DNA from: an uncultured Polaribacter sp.
GTDB lineage: Bacteria; Bacteroidota; Bacteroidia; Flavobacteriales; Flavobacteriaceae
Assembly: GCA_943788865.1 (NCBI GenBank)
Contig: CALSRX010000004.1
Span: 186,001-250,000, forward strand
Direction: 5' to 3'
Length of the DNA stretch: 64,000 bases
Position 1 is the first letter of the stretch; each line of letters begins with the position of its first letter. This document shows positions 43,889-51,035 of this stretch, one piece after another. The notes beneath the pieces were generated by a model. That model did no database searches. It saw nothing but the letters and a program-made list of their open reading frames with translations, and was not told the DNA's origin. A program made the position numbers and the translations under genes.

Positions 43889-44302
43889 ATGAAAAACATC
43901 ATATTTTTAATAATAGGTTTACTTTTCGGAATTATTTTAACCAAATCAGAAGTGGTTTCTTGGTATAGAATTTATGAAATGTTTAAATTTCAATCGTTTC
44001 AAATGTATGGAATTATTGGAAGTGCAGTTTTAGTATCTATGGTTTTTATGCAGCTTTTTAAAAAGGGAGTTATTAAAAATTACTTGGGTGAAAACATTAT
44101 CACTAAAGAAAAGAATAAAGGATTTATAAGAACCATAGTTGGAGGAACTATTTTTGGATTTGGTTGGGCATTATCAGGTGCTTGCCCCGGGCCAATGTTT
44201 GCATTGGTTGGTCACGGATTTACAAGTATTTTAATTGTATTATTAGGGGCAACAATCGGAGCTTTCATATATGGAGTTCTAAGCAAAAAATTACCTAATT
44301 AA
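43889..44302 (+). CDS. YeeE/YedE family sulfur transporter, second half
   Basis: A 137-aa membrane protein, the partner of the preceding YeeE gene. Its signature is FGFGWALSGACPGPMFALVG with the conserved cysteine. The two halves together have the cysteine motifs found in a full-length YeeE. The stop overlaps the moaA start (TAATG), tying sulfur uptake to the cofactor operon. Confidence 0.87.
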   Translation: MKNIIFLIIGLLFGIILTKSEVVSWYRIYEMFKFQSFQMYGIIGSAVLVSMVFMQLFKKGVIKNYLGENIITKEKNKGFIRTIVGGTIFGFGWALSGACPGPMFALVGHGFTSILIVLLGATIGAFIYGVLSKKLPN

Positions 44303-45294
44303 TGAATCGTTTAGTAGACAGTTTTGGAAGACAAATCAATTACGTTCGGTTAGCAGTTACCGATCGTTGTAACTTGCGTTGTCAATATTGTATGCCTGCT
44401 CACGGAATTGAAATTGTACCTAGAAAAGAATTATTAACCTACAAAGAAATGTATCGAGTTATTCGTGTGTTAACGGAATTGGGTGTTAACAAAATTCGTT
44501 TAACTGGTGGCGAGCCTTTTGTGAGAAAAGATTTTGTTGGATTTTTAGAAATGTTGTCTTTTAATGATTTGTTAGATGATATCAATATCACAACAAATGG
44601 AGCGTTGATTTATAAGCATATTGAAACCCTAGAAACACTCAAAAAAGTAAAAAACATCAATTTGAGTATTGATAGTTTACAAGCTGATAAATTCAATGAA
44701 ATAACCCGTAGAAATGTGTTTGATGAGGTTTATAAAACCATGGAAGCGCTGGAAAAAAGCAGCATGAATTTAAAACTGAACGTTGTTGTACAGTCTGGAA
44801 TGAACACCAATGAAATTACTGATTTTGTTCGGTTGACAAAAGACAAAGATATTGCTGTTCGGTTTATCGAAGAAATGCCGTTTAACGGAAAAGGGCAACG
44901 TGAAATGCAAGAAACTTGGAATTATAACAAGATTTTAAATGAAATAAAATCTGAGTTTGAAGTTGTAGAAATTCAGTCAGAGAAATCATCAACATCACGT
45001 AATTTTTTGATTGAAAATCACAAAGGTTCTGTCGGAATTATTCCTGCCTTTACAAGAACTATTTGTAGTGATTGTAATAGAATTAGAATTACATCAACCG
45101 GAACATTTAAAAATTGTTTGTTTGATGATGGTGTTTTTAATCTAAGAGATTTTATTAGAAATGGTGCCTCTAATGACGATTTAAAAAACCTTTTTTTATC
45201 ATTGGTTAAAGAGAAGCCTGAAAATGGTTTTATCGCTGAAGCAAACCGAACAAAAGGCAGTGTTTCTGAAAGCATGAGTACTATTGGAGGGTAA
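44302..45294 (+). CDS. moaA: GTP 3',8-cyclase MoaA
   Basis: The radical SAM enzyme that starts molybdopterin synthesis from GTP. The N-terminal cluster is C-x3-C-x2-C (Cys23, Cys27, Cys30 in TDRCNLRCQYCMPA), and the C-terminal second cluster is in TICSDCNRIRITSTGTFKNC. The SAM-binding RLTGGEPFVRKD is present, and the protein ends in the Gly-Gly tail (STIGG) needed for MoaC coupling. At 330 aa it is complete. Confidence 0.96.
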   Translation: MNRLVDSFGRQINYVRLAVTDRCNLRCQYCMPAHGIEIVPRKELLTYKEMYRVIRVLTELGVNKIRLTGGEPFVRKDFVGFLEMLSFNDLLDDINITTNGALIYKHIETLETLKKVKNINLSIDSLQADKFNEITRRNVFDEVYKTMEALEKSSMNLKLNVVVQSGMNTNEITDFVRLTKDKDIAVRFIEEMPFNGKGQREMQETWNYNKILNEIKSEFEVVEIQSEKSSTSRNFLIENHKGSVGIIPAFTRTICSDCNRIRITSTGTFKNCLFDDGVFNLRDFIRNGASNDDLKNLFLSLVKEKPENGFIAEANRTKGSVSESMSTIGG

Positions 45295-45308
45295 TTCAAT
45301 GTAATAAT

Positions 45309-45340
45309 GTGTCGTTCAGAATTTGTTTCCGCATCACATA
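45309..45340. repeat. Degenerate GTCATTCTGAACTTGTTTC-type repeat
   Basis: TGTCGTTCAGAATTTGTTTC-CGCATCACA is a decayed copy of the GTC-TTC-GAA-TTGTTTC-GCATC repeat known from Flavobacteria. It lies between moaA and moeA, next to another repeat family. Confidence 0.45.
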
Positions 45341-45347
45341 AAAAAAC

Positions 45348-45417
45348 TGTCATTCCTGCGTAGGCAGGAATCTAGGCAAATAAAACAAAAAAGATTCCTG
45401 CCTAAACAGGAATGATA
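45348..45417. repeat. Facing repeat pair between moaA and moeA
   Basis: Units TGTCATTCCTGCGTAGGCAG-GAATC (45349-45372) and GATTCCTGCCTAAACAGGAA-TGATA (45393-45417) face each other; each is itself an imperfect palindrome, so a long hairpin forms in the transcript between the two cofactor genes. Confidence 0.75.
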
Positions 45418-45424
45418 AAACAAA

Positions 45425-46687
45425 ATGATTTCAACAGAACAAGCTTTACAAACCGTTTTAAATTCAGCCCAAGATTTTGGCGTTGAAGAAATTCCGTTTA
45501 TCAAATCTGTTGGTAGAATTTTAAAAGAAGATATCAAAGCCGATAGAGATTTTCCGCCGTTCAACAGAGTTTCTATGGATGGAATTGCAATTGATTATTC
45601 GAGTTTCAAAAATGGACAACGTAATTTTGTTATTGAAGGAATTCAAGCTGCAGGAAGCGAACAAATCACACTACAAAATCCAGAAAATTGTATTGAAGTA
45701 ATGACAGGCGCAATGTTGCCAAATAATGCAACAGCCGTTATTCGATATGAAGATGTTGTTATAGAAAACAACACCGCAACAGTGAGTATAGAGACAGTCT
45801 GTGACCGTCAGAATATTCACCAAAAAGGAAAAGACGGAAAAGTTGGAGATCTATTAACTCAGAAAAATACTATAATCTCTGCTGCAGAAATTGGCGTGTT
45901 GGCAACTGTTGGAAAATCGACAATAAAAGTTGCAAAACAACCCAAAGTAATGATTATTTCTACCGGAGACGAATTGGTAGGTGTAGAAGAAATTCCGTTA
46001 GCACATCAAATCCGTAGGAGTAATGTTTTTACCTTGGTTTCGTTGTTAGAAAAACTACATATTTCATCAGAAACTGAACACATTACAGATGACAAACCTG
46101 TATTAAAAAGTAAAATTGAAGCTTATTTAAATGAGTTTGACGTATTGTTATTTAGTGGTGCAGTAAGCAAAGGGAAATTCGACTTTCTTCCTGAAGTTTT
46201 AGATGAATTGGGGGTTGAAAAATTATTTCACAGAGTTGCACAACGACCAGGAAAACCATTCTGGTTCGGTATCTCAGATGCTTTAGGTTTGAGTGAACAG
46301 AATGTTTATCAGAGTGTTGATAAAGGTGCCGAGAATAAGAGCCAAAAAAAGACAGTGGTCTTTGCGTTTCCAGGGAACCCAATTTCTACGTTTGTGAATT
46401 GTTTGGCGTATTTTTATCCTTGGTACTACAAATCTGTTGGAATAGAACAAAAAGAAGAAAACGCCATTCTAGCAGAAGACGTTGTTTTTAAACCTAGCTT
46501 AACCTATTTTTTACAAGTAAAATTAGCTTATAGATTTGGACATTTAATTGCAACTCCGATCACAGGAAACGGCTCTGGAGATTTGGCAAGTTTGGTACAT
46601 GCAGATGCATTTATTCAATTGCCATCGGCACAAACAGAATTTAAAAAAGGAGAGGTATTTAAGATAATTCGCTATCGCGAATTATAG
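45425..46687 (+). CDS. moeA: Molybdopterin molybdenumtransferase MoeA
   Basis: A 420-aa enzyme inserting molybdate into adenylated molybdopterin. Motifs include FPPFNRVSMDGIAI, VMTGAMLPNNATAVIRYEDV, IISTGDELV, LLFSGAVSKGKFDFLP and FPGNPISTFVNCLAYFYPWY. A segment of about 25 residues (LGLSEQNVYQSVDKGAENKS) sits between FWFGISDA and VVFAFPGNP where related proteins are normally shorter. The gene begins directly after a repeat pair and is in the cofactor operon. Confidence 0.93.
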   Translation: MISTEQALQTVLNSAQDFGVEEIPFIKSVGRILKEDIKADRDFPPFNRVSMDGIAIDYSSFKNGQRNFVIEGIQAAGSEQITLQNPENCIEVMTGAMLPNNATAVIRYEDVVIENNTATVSIETVCDRQNIHQKGKDGKVGDLLTQKNTIISAAEIGVLATVGKSTIKVAKQPKVMIISTGDELVGVEEIPLAHQIRRSNVFTLVSLLEKLHISSETEHITDDKPVLKSKIEAYLNEFDVLLFSGAVSKGKFDFLPEVLDELGVEKLFHRVAQRPGKPFWFGISDALGLSEQNVYQSVDKGAENKSQKKTVVFAFPGNPISTFVNCLAYFYPWYYKSVGIEQKEENAILAEDVVFKPSLTYFLQVKLAYRFGHLIATPITGNGSGDLASLVHADAFIQLPSAQTEFKKGEVFKIIRYREL

Positions 46688-46730
46688 TTTTTAATGCTTA
46701 GTTTTGAGAGCTAAGTTAAAAAAACATGTT

Positions 46731-47087
46731 ATGAAAGAAAGTATCGTTCAAAAAAAGAGTTTTGAATTTTCTCTAAAAATAATTTCCCTTTATAAAAAAC
46801 TACAAAAAGAAAAAGAATTTATAATTTCAAGACAACTTTTAAGAAGCGGAACTTCAATAGGAGCAAATGTTGAGGAAGCTTTAGCGGGTCAAAGCAAGAA
46901 AGATTTTACAGCGAAGATGTCGATTTCTTCAAAAGAAGCAAGAGAAACTAAATATTGGTTACGATTATTAAAACAAAGTGAACTAACATCAATAGATGTA
47001 AATTCCTTAATTTTGGATAATTATGAATTGATTCGAATACTAACATCTATTGTTAAAACGTCTCAACAGAATCTAACTAATAACTAA
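46731..47087 (+). CDS. Four-helix bundle protein (23S rRNA intervening-sequence protein family)
   Basis: A 118-aa all-helical protein with the family pattern SFEFSLKIISLYKKL, ISRQLLRSGTSIGANVEEALAG, and EARETKYWLRLL. In some bacteria it is encoded within 23S rRNA intervening sequences; free-standing copies are common in Bacteroidota. The biochemical role is unknown. The ATG at 46731 is chosen over an in-frame TTG at 46704. Its position between moeA and moaC, unrelated to cofactor synthesis, suggests a later insertion. Confidence 0.88.
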   Translation: MKESIVQKKSFEFSLKIISLYKKLQKEKEFIISRQLLRSGTSIGANVEEALAGQSKKDFTAKMSISSKEARETKYWLRLLKQSELTSIDVNSLILDNYELIRILTSIVKTSQQNLTNN

Positions 47088-47112
47088 ACATTCAAAATTA
47101 AAAACTAAATTC

Positions 47113-47586
47113 GTGAACGATTTTTCCCACATCAATAAAAAAAACAATCCTAAAATGGTCAATGTTTCTGACAAAGCAGTTACCAAAAGAACCGCTACTG
47201 CAAAAGCAAGCATGTTTTTAGGAACAGAAATCATTTCTCATTTTTCAAATGATGAATTGATTACCAAAAAAGGACCGGTTTTTCAAACGGCAATTATTGC
47301 AGGAATTCAGGCTGTAAAGAAAACTTCAGAATTGATTCCGATGTGTCATCCATTATTAATTAATGGCGTTGATATTGATATCGAAATCATAGATTCAGAA
47401 CATATTGAAGTGTTCTGTAAAGTAACTATTGAAGGGAAAACAGGTGTAGAAATGGAAGCTTTAACAGGTGCAAATATTGCTTGTTTAACCATTTATGATA
47501 TGTGTAAGGCAATCAGTCAAAAAATGGTGATAAAAGAAGTAAAGTTAGTAGAAAAAACAGGAGGGAAATCGGATATAAAAAATTAA
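47113..47586 (+). CDS. moaC: Cyclic pyranopterin monophosphate synthase MoaC
   Basis: Acts after MoaA to form cyclic pyranopterin monophosphate. Landmarks are PKMVNVSDKAVTKRTATAKA, the catalytic LIPMCHPLLINGVDI, TGVEMEALTGANIACLTIYD and MCKAISQKMVIKEVKLVEK, followed by the terminal GGKSD. The start is GTG, giving MNDFSHINKKNNPKMV, the N terminus expected for Flavobacteria. Length 157 aa is normal. Confidence 0.95.
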   Translation: MNDFSHINKKNNPKMVNVSDKAVTKRTATAKASMFLGTEIISHFSNDELITKKGPVFQTAIIAGIQAVKKTSELIPMCHPLLINGVDIDIEIIDSEHIEVFCKVTIEGKTGVEMEALTGANIACLTIYDMCKAISQKMVIKEVKLVEKTGGKSDIKN

Positions 47587-47651
47587 CGTCATTATGATGA
47601 AGCATGACGAAGTAATCTTTTGAGCCATTGCTTCAAATGGTTCGCAATGAC
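47587..47651. repeat. CGTCATT...AGCAATCT-type facing repeat before mobA
   Basis: The left arm CGTCATTATGATGAAGCATG-ACGAAGTAATCT and the right arm, read in reverse as GTCATTGCGAACCATTTGAA-GCAATGG, are copies of the CGTCATTGCGA...GAAGCAATCT repeat. The right arm's CGCAATGAC supplies a spurious in-frame ATG for the next gene. Confidence 0.65.
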
Positions 47652-47661
47652 AAACACAAGA

Positions 47662-48768
47662 ATGAAAAAACACACAAAACATACAAATTTAACAAGAAGA
47701 GAAAACGGAAATTTCGCACCCAATGAAATTGCTATTTTAGGAACAAAATGTGGTGTAATTGCAGATTTAGTGCAACAAGTTTCTAAAAAATTATCCAAAT
47801 ACAGCCTAGCGTATTTTGATGCTTCTCATGCAAAAGATGTTGAGCACAATCAACTTTCAGAATTTGTTTTTCATCACGAAGGAAACTTGGAAATAAAAAC
47901 AGCTTCAAACGTAAATAAGTTTTTACAACGGTTGCAATTTGCACAATACGATTATGTATTTATAAACGGAAATCATTATGCGGGATCAAAACAAATCATT
48001 TTTTTAGATCCAGAAAAAGAAGCTTCAATAGATAAAAGAATTGATCAAATTACTGAGGTAACATTCTTCGTGAAATTAACGAAAGATATTGAACCGTTTC
48101 AATCAATAAAAGACAAATTTCCAAATTGGAAAGATATTCCGAAATATGAAATAGATGATCTAGAAAACATTACAAATCATATTAAAAAAATTGTTGAGGA
48201 AACAATTCCGAAAATCAAAGGGTTGGTTTTGGTAGGTGGAAAAAGCACTCGAATGGGAAAAGACAAATCTCAACTGAATTATTATGGTAAACCACAAAAA
48301 GAAGTTGCCAAAGATTTGTTAGAAAAGAATAATTTAGAAACTTTTTATTCTGTGCAAAAGGATGCTGGAAATCCAAATGAAATTCATGACACCTTTTTAA
48401 ACTTAGGTCCGTTTGGCGGAATCTGTTCTGCATTTCAAAAAGACCCAAATTCGGCTTGGTTGGCTTTGGCAACAGATGTTCCATTTGTAAATAATGAATT
48501 GATACAATTCTTATTAGAAAAAAGAAATCCATCAAAAGTTGCCACAGCAATTAAAGGAAAAGGCAACCAGTTTGTGGAGCCATTAATTACCATTTACGAG
48601 CCAAAAGCATATCCAATATTATTACAATATTTAGCACAAGGATATTCCTGTCCACGTAAAATGTTGATCAATTCTGATGTTGAAATTGTTGAAGTTGACG
48701 CTAATTTTATCAAAAATGTAAATACGCCAGAAGAGTTTGAAAATGCTAAAAAGGAATTAAATAATTAA
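47662..48768 (+). CDS. Molybdenum cofactor guanylyltransferase (MobA-like) with N-terminal extra domain
   Basis: The C-terminal half (about 190-368) is an NTP-transferase like MobA: GLVLVGGKSTRMGKDKSQL, LNLGPFGGICSAF, WLALATDVPFV and the closing region. It would attach GMP (or CMP) to molybdopterin. The N-terminal 185 residues (NEIAILGTKCGVIADLVQQV, YSLAYFDASHAKDV) have no MobA counterpart; they recur in Flavobacteria fused to MobA, and their role is unknown. MKKHTKHTNL at 47662 is the likely start; the in-frame ATG at 47647 lies inside a repeat. Confidence 0.85.
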   Translation: MKKHTKHTNLTRRENGNFAPNEIAILGTKCGVIADLVQQVSKKLSKYSLAYFDASHAKDVEHNQLSEFVFHHEGNLEIKTASNVNKFLQRLQFAQYDYVFINGNHYAGSKQIIFLDPEKEASIDKRIDQITEVTFFVKLTKDIEPFQSIKDKFPNWKDIPKYEIDDLENITNHIKKIVEETIPKIKGLVLVGGKSTRMGKDKSQLNYYGKPQKEVAKDLLEKNNLETFYSVQKDAGNPNEIHDTFLNLGPFGGICSAFQKDPNSAWLALATDVPFVNNELIQFLLEKRNPSKVATAIKGKGNQFVEPLITIYEPKAYPILLQYLAQGYSCPRKMLINSDVEIVEVDANFIKNVNTPEEFENAKKELNN

Positions 48769-48772
48769 AACA

Positions 48773-48840
48773 CTGTCATTTCTGCGAAGGCAGAAATCTC
48801 ATAATAAAAGAGAAAGAATCCCTGCCTTCGCAGGAATGAT
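48773..48840. repeat. Facing repeat pair between mobA-like gene and moeB
   Basis: TGTCATTTCTGCGAAGGCAG-AAATC (48774-48798) and GAATCCCTGCCTTCGCAGG-AATGAT (48817-48840) face each other, like the pair between moaA and moeA. Each unit is an imperfect palindrome. Confidence 0.75.
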
Positions 48841-48846
48841 AAAAAG

Positions 48847-49929
48847 ATGAAACCAACAAAAAATCAACTTTTTAAACGCCAAATCACTCTATCAGAAATT
48901 GGTGAAGCTGGACAAGAAAAACTCCAAAATGCAAGTGTTTTGGTTGTTGGCTGTGGCGGTTTAGGGAGCCCGATTGCTGTGCATCTGGCTGCAAGCGGAA
49001 TTAGAAAATTGCATTTGATAGATTTTGACACGATTGATGTAACAAATTTACATCGTCAAGTTTTTTACTCTTTGGATGATGTTGGAAAACCAAAGGCAGA
49101 AATATTGGCTAAGTTCATTGAAGAAAGAGCCCCATTTACAGAAGTGAGTTTTAGTAACAAACCGATTACAAAAGAAAACGTTTTTGACTTGATAAATAAT
49201 GTAGATATTGTTGTTGACGGAACCGATTCTTTGCCTACAAAATACTTGTTAAATGATGCTTGTGTTATCAAAAACAAACCGCTGGTTTATGGCTCATTGT
49301 ATAAGTTTGATGGGTACGCTACTACATTTAATGTGCTACAAGAAGACGGAAGTTTATCCGCTAATTTACGTGATGCATTTCCCAACATGGCAACTGATAT
49401 TCCGAATTGTGAAGAAGCCGGAACCTTAAATGCAATTGTAAGTTTGATCGCTACACAACAAGTAAATGAAGTGTTGAAATTGGTAACCGGAATCGGAAAA
49501 CCATTAATGAATGAATTATTGATTTATAATTCTTTGCAAAACTCACAGTTAAAAATGAAGCTTCAGAATGTTGTTTCTAAAAAAGAAATTCAAAATATTT
49601 TTGATACCGAAACCTATTTTGATGCCAATTGTGAAATTCAAAATCCAGCTTGGTTGATTTCTTCTACGGAATTGAAAAACGAATTGACACTTCGAGCGCA
49701 GTCGAGAAGATTAGAAATTATCTCTGTAACAGAAAATTTACAAACACCTTTTCAAATTGATGCAACAATTACAATTTCTAATTTAGATGTTTTACATATT
49801 GATGCTTCTAAAAAATATGTTATCGTTTGTCAAAAAGGAATTTCTAGTTATAAAGCGACACAGTTATTAAAAGAAAGATATCCAGCCGCAACCATTTTAA
49901 GTTTGTCTGGAGGGATTTCTAATTTTTAA
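48847..49929 (+). CDS. moeB: MoeB/ThiF-type adenylyltransferase with rhodanese domain
   Basis: A 360-aa E1-like enzyme that adenylates the C-terminal Gly-Gly of MoaD (or ThiS) and adds sulfur through a rhodanese domain. The adenylation domain has VLVVGCGGLGSPIAVHLAAS, the IDFDTIDVTNLHRQV dinucleotide loop and IVVDGTDSLPTKYLLNDA. The rhodanese domain (about 265-360) has its cysteine in YVIVCQKGISSYKA. In the rhodanese entry loop the residues TLRAQSRRL are encoded by a dispersed repeat. The E1 zinc cysteines of classic MoeB are absent. The 3' end overlaps moaE on the other strand by four bases. Confidence 0.9.
   Translation: MKPTKNQLFKRQITLSEIGEAGQEKLQNASVLVVGCGGLGSPIAVHLAASGIRKLHLIDFDTIDVTNLHRQVFYSLDDVGKPKAEILAKFIEERAPFTEVSFSNKPITKENVFDLINNVDIVVDGTDSLPTKYLLNDACVIKNKPLVYGSLYKFDGYATTFNVLQEDGSLSANLRDAFPNMATDIPNCEEAGTLNAIVSLIATQQVNEVLKLVTGIGKPLMNELLIYNSLQNSQLKMKLQNVVSKKEIQNIFDTETYFDANCEIQNPAWLISSTELKNELTLRAQSRRLEIISVTENLQTPFQIDATITISNLDVLHIDASKKYVIVCQKGISSYKATQLLKERYPAATILSLSGGISNF
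49684..49711. repeat. Dispersed repeat forming part of the moeB coding sequence
   Basis: TTGACACTTCGAGCGCAGTC-GAGAAGAT belongs to the same family as the intergenic copies at 43837 and 50401. It is read in frame as LTLRAQSRR in the rhodanese loop. Confidence 0.7.
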
Positions 49930-50348
49930 GGATGTGCATTTACCCAAACTTGGCCATCAGAAAAATGTTCTTTTTTCCAAATGGGTACTGTTTCTTTTAA
50001 GGTGTCAATAGCAAACTGACACGCGTCAAAAGCAGCTTTTCTGTGTTTTGCAGAAGCAGTAATAATTACCGGAATATCTCCAATTTGTAACATGCCTTCT
50101 GCATGGTGAATGGCAATTTTCTCAATAGCAAATTTACCTAAAGCCAAATCGGCAATTTTTTGCATTTCTTTAAGTGCCATTGGTTTGTAGGTAGAAAAAT
50201 CTAACTGTGTAACTTCTTTGCCTTTTGTATCGTTTCTAACAGTTCCTACAAAGGCCGAAATTCCGCCACAAGAAGCATCTGATACAAAATCGTAACAAGC
50301 TTGTAAGTCTAATTTTTCTGATGTAATTTTTATCGATGTTTTGCTCAT
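49926..50348 (-). CDS. moaE: Molybdopterin synthase catalytic subunit MoaE
   Basis: The 140-aa large subunit of molybdopterin synthase, transferring sulfur from MoaD thiocarboxylate. Landmarks: GGISAFVGTVRNDTKGKEV, LDFSTYKPMALKEM, IAIHHAEGMLQIGD and the catalytic-lysine region ASAKHRKAAFDACQFAIDTL, then the WKKEHFSDGQVWV end. It lies on the opposite strand to the main operon, separated from moaD by an unrelated gene. Confidence 0.94.
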   Translation of the reverse strand: MSKTSIKITSEKLDLQACYDFVSDASCGGISAFVGTVRNDTKGKEVTQLDFSTYKPMALKEMQKIADLALGKFAIEKIAIHHAEGMLQIGDIPVIITASAKHRKAAFDACQFAIDTLKETVPIWKKEHFSDGQVWVNAHP

Positions 50349-50400
50349 ATCTGTTACAAAAATAGGAAATCAAAATGTATCTTTGCCAATAAATTTTGAA

Positions 50401-50492
50401 TGTCACTTTGAGTGATTTTACAAAGTAAAATTATATCGATAAGTAAATCGTTCTCGATACAAAATTCTTGCATAATTTCACTCGAACTGACA
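50401..50492. repeat. Facing pair of TGTCA-TTGAGTGA repeats upstream of the DUF3817 gene
   Basis: The left half starts TGTCACTTTGAGTGATTTTA with an internal ATTTTAC-GTAAAAT stem; the right half ends TCACTCGAACTGACA with its own stem (ATTCTTGCATAAT). Each half ends in TATCGA(GA/TA)A. They belong to the Flavobacterial TGTCAGTTCGAGTG...TATCGAGAA family and lie 20 bases before the next gene. Confidence 0.65.
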
Positions 50493-50511
50493 TAAATCTT
50501 AAACAAATAAA

Positions 50512-50787
50512 ATGAAAAAAATATTTAGAATTGTTAGCTTTTTAGAAGGAGTTTCTTACTTGCTATTGTTATTTATTGCAACTCCAGTAAAATATTTTGG
50601 TGGTGACGAAAGCTATGTTAAAATGCTAGGGATGCCACACGGAATTCTATTTATGGTGTATATTATTTTAGCATTTATGCTAAAATCAGAAGAAAAATGG
50701 GATGCAAAAACGTTTAGAACAATCTTATTAGCTTCAATCATCCCTTTCGGAACATTTTATATTGATAGAAAGTACTTACAAAATTAA
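50512..50787 (+). CDS. DUF3817 small membrane protein
   Basis: A 91-aa protein with three predicted membrane helices; FRIVSFLEGVSYLLLLFIAT followed by PVKYFGG is the DUF3817 signature, and GMPHGILFMVYIILAF the second. The function is unknown. It separates moaE and moaD and overlaps the moaD end by four bases on the opposite strand. Confidence 0.87.
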   Translation: MKKIFRIVSFLEGVSYLLLLFIATPVKYFGGDESYVKMLGMPHGILFMVYIILAFMLKSEEKWDAKTFRTILLASIIPFGTFYIDRKYLQN

Positions 50788-51026
50788 CCCCCACTAACCG
50801 GAGGAATAATTGCAACGATATCATTTTGATTTAGTATCATTTCATCAGAAGCATAGGTTTCATTAATGGCAACTGCATACGAATTGATATTTTCAAACTG
50901 AGGATATGTTGCTTTTATCTCATTTTTGAAATCAGCAACAGAACAATTTTCTGAAACTTCAAATGCTAAAGAAGAAGTTTGTAATAAATCTGTAGCAATG
51001 CCAAAAAGTAAGATTTGTATTTTCAT
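50784..51026 (-). CDS. moaD: Molybdopterin synthase sulfur carrier MoaD
   Basis: An 80-aa ubiquitin-fold protein ending in VAIIPPVSGG; the terminal Gly-Gly is adenylated by the MoeB-like protein and then carries the sulfur used by MoaE. Its counterpart moaE is on the same strand but upstream of the DUF3817 gene is read the other way. The gene lies nine bases downstream of the DUF5686 gene and could share its transcript. Confidence 0.92.
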   Translation of the reverse strand: MKIQILLFGIATDLLQTSSLAFEVSENCSVADFKNEIKATYPQFENINSYAVAINETYASDEMILNQNDIVAIIPPVSGG

Positions 51027-51035
51027 ACTTCAAAA

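Noticed and set aside
45348..45417. Short repeated units considered as a CRISPR array
   Set aside because: There are only two facing palindromic units with no regular spacers, no third copy and no cas genes; the same pairs occur at distant loci.
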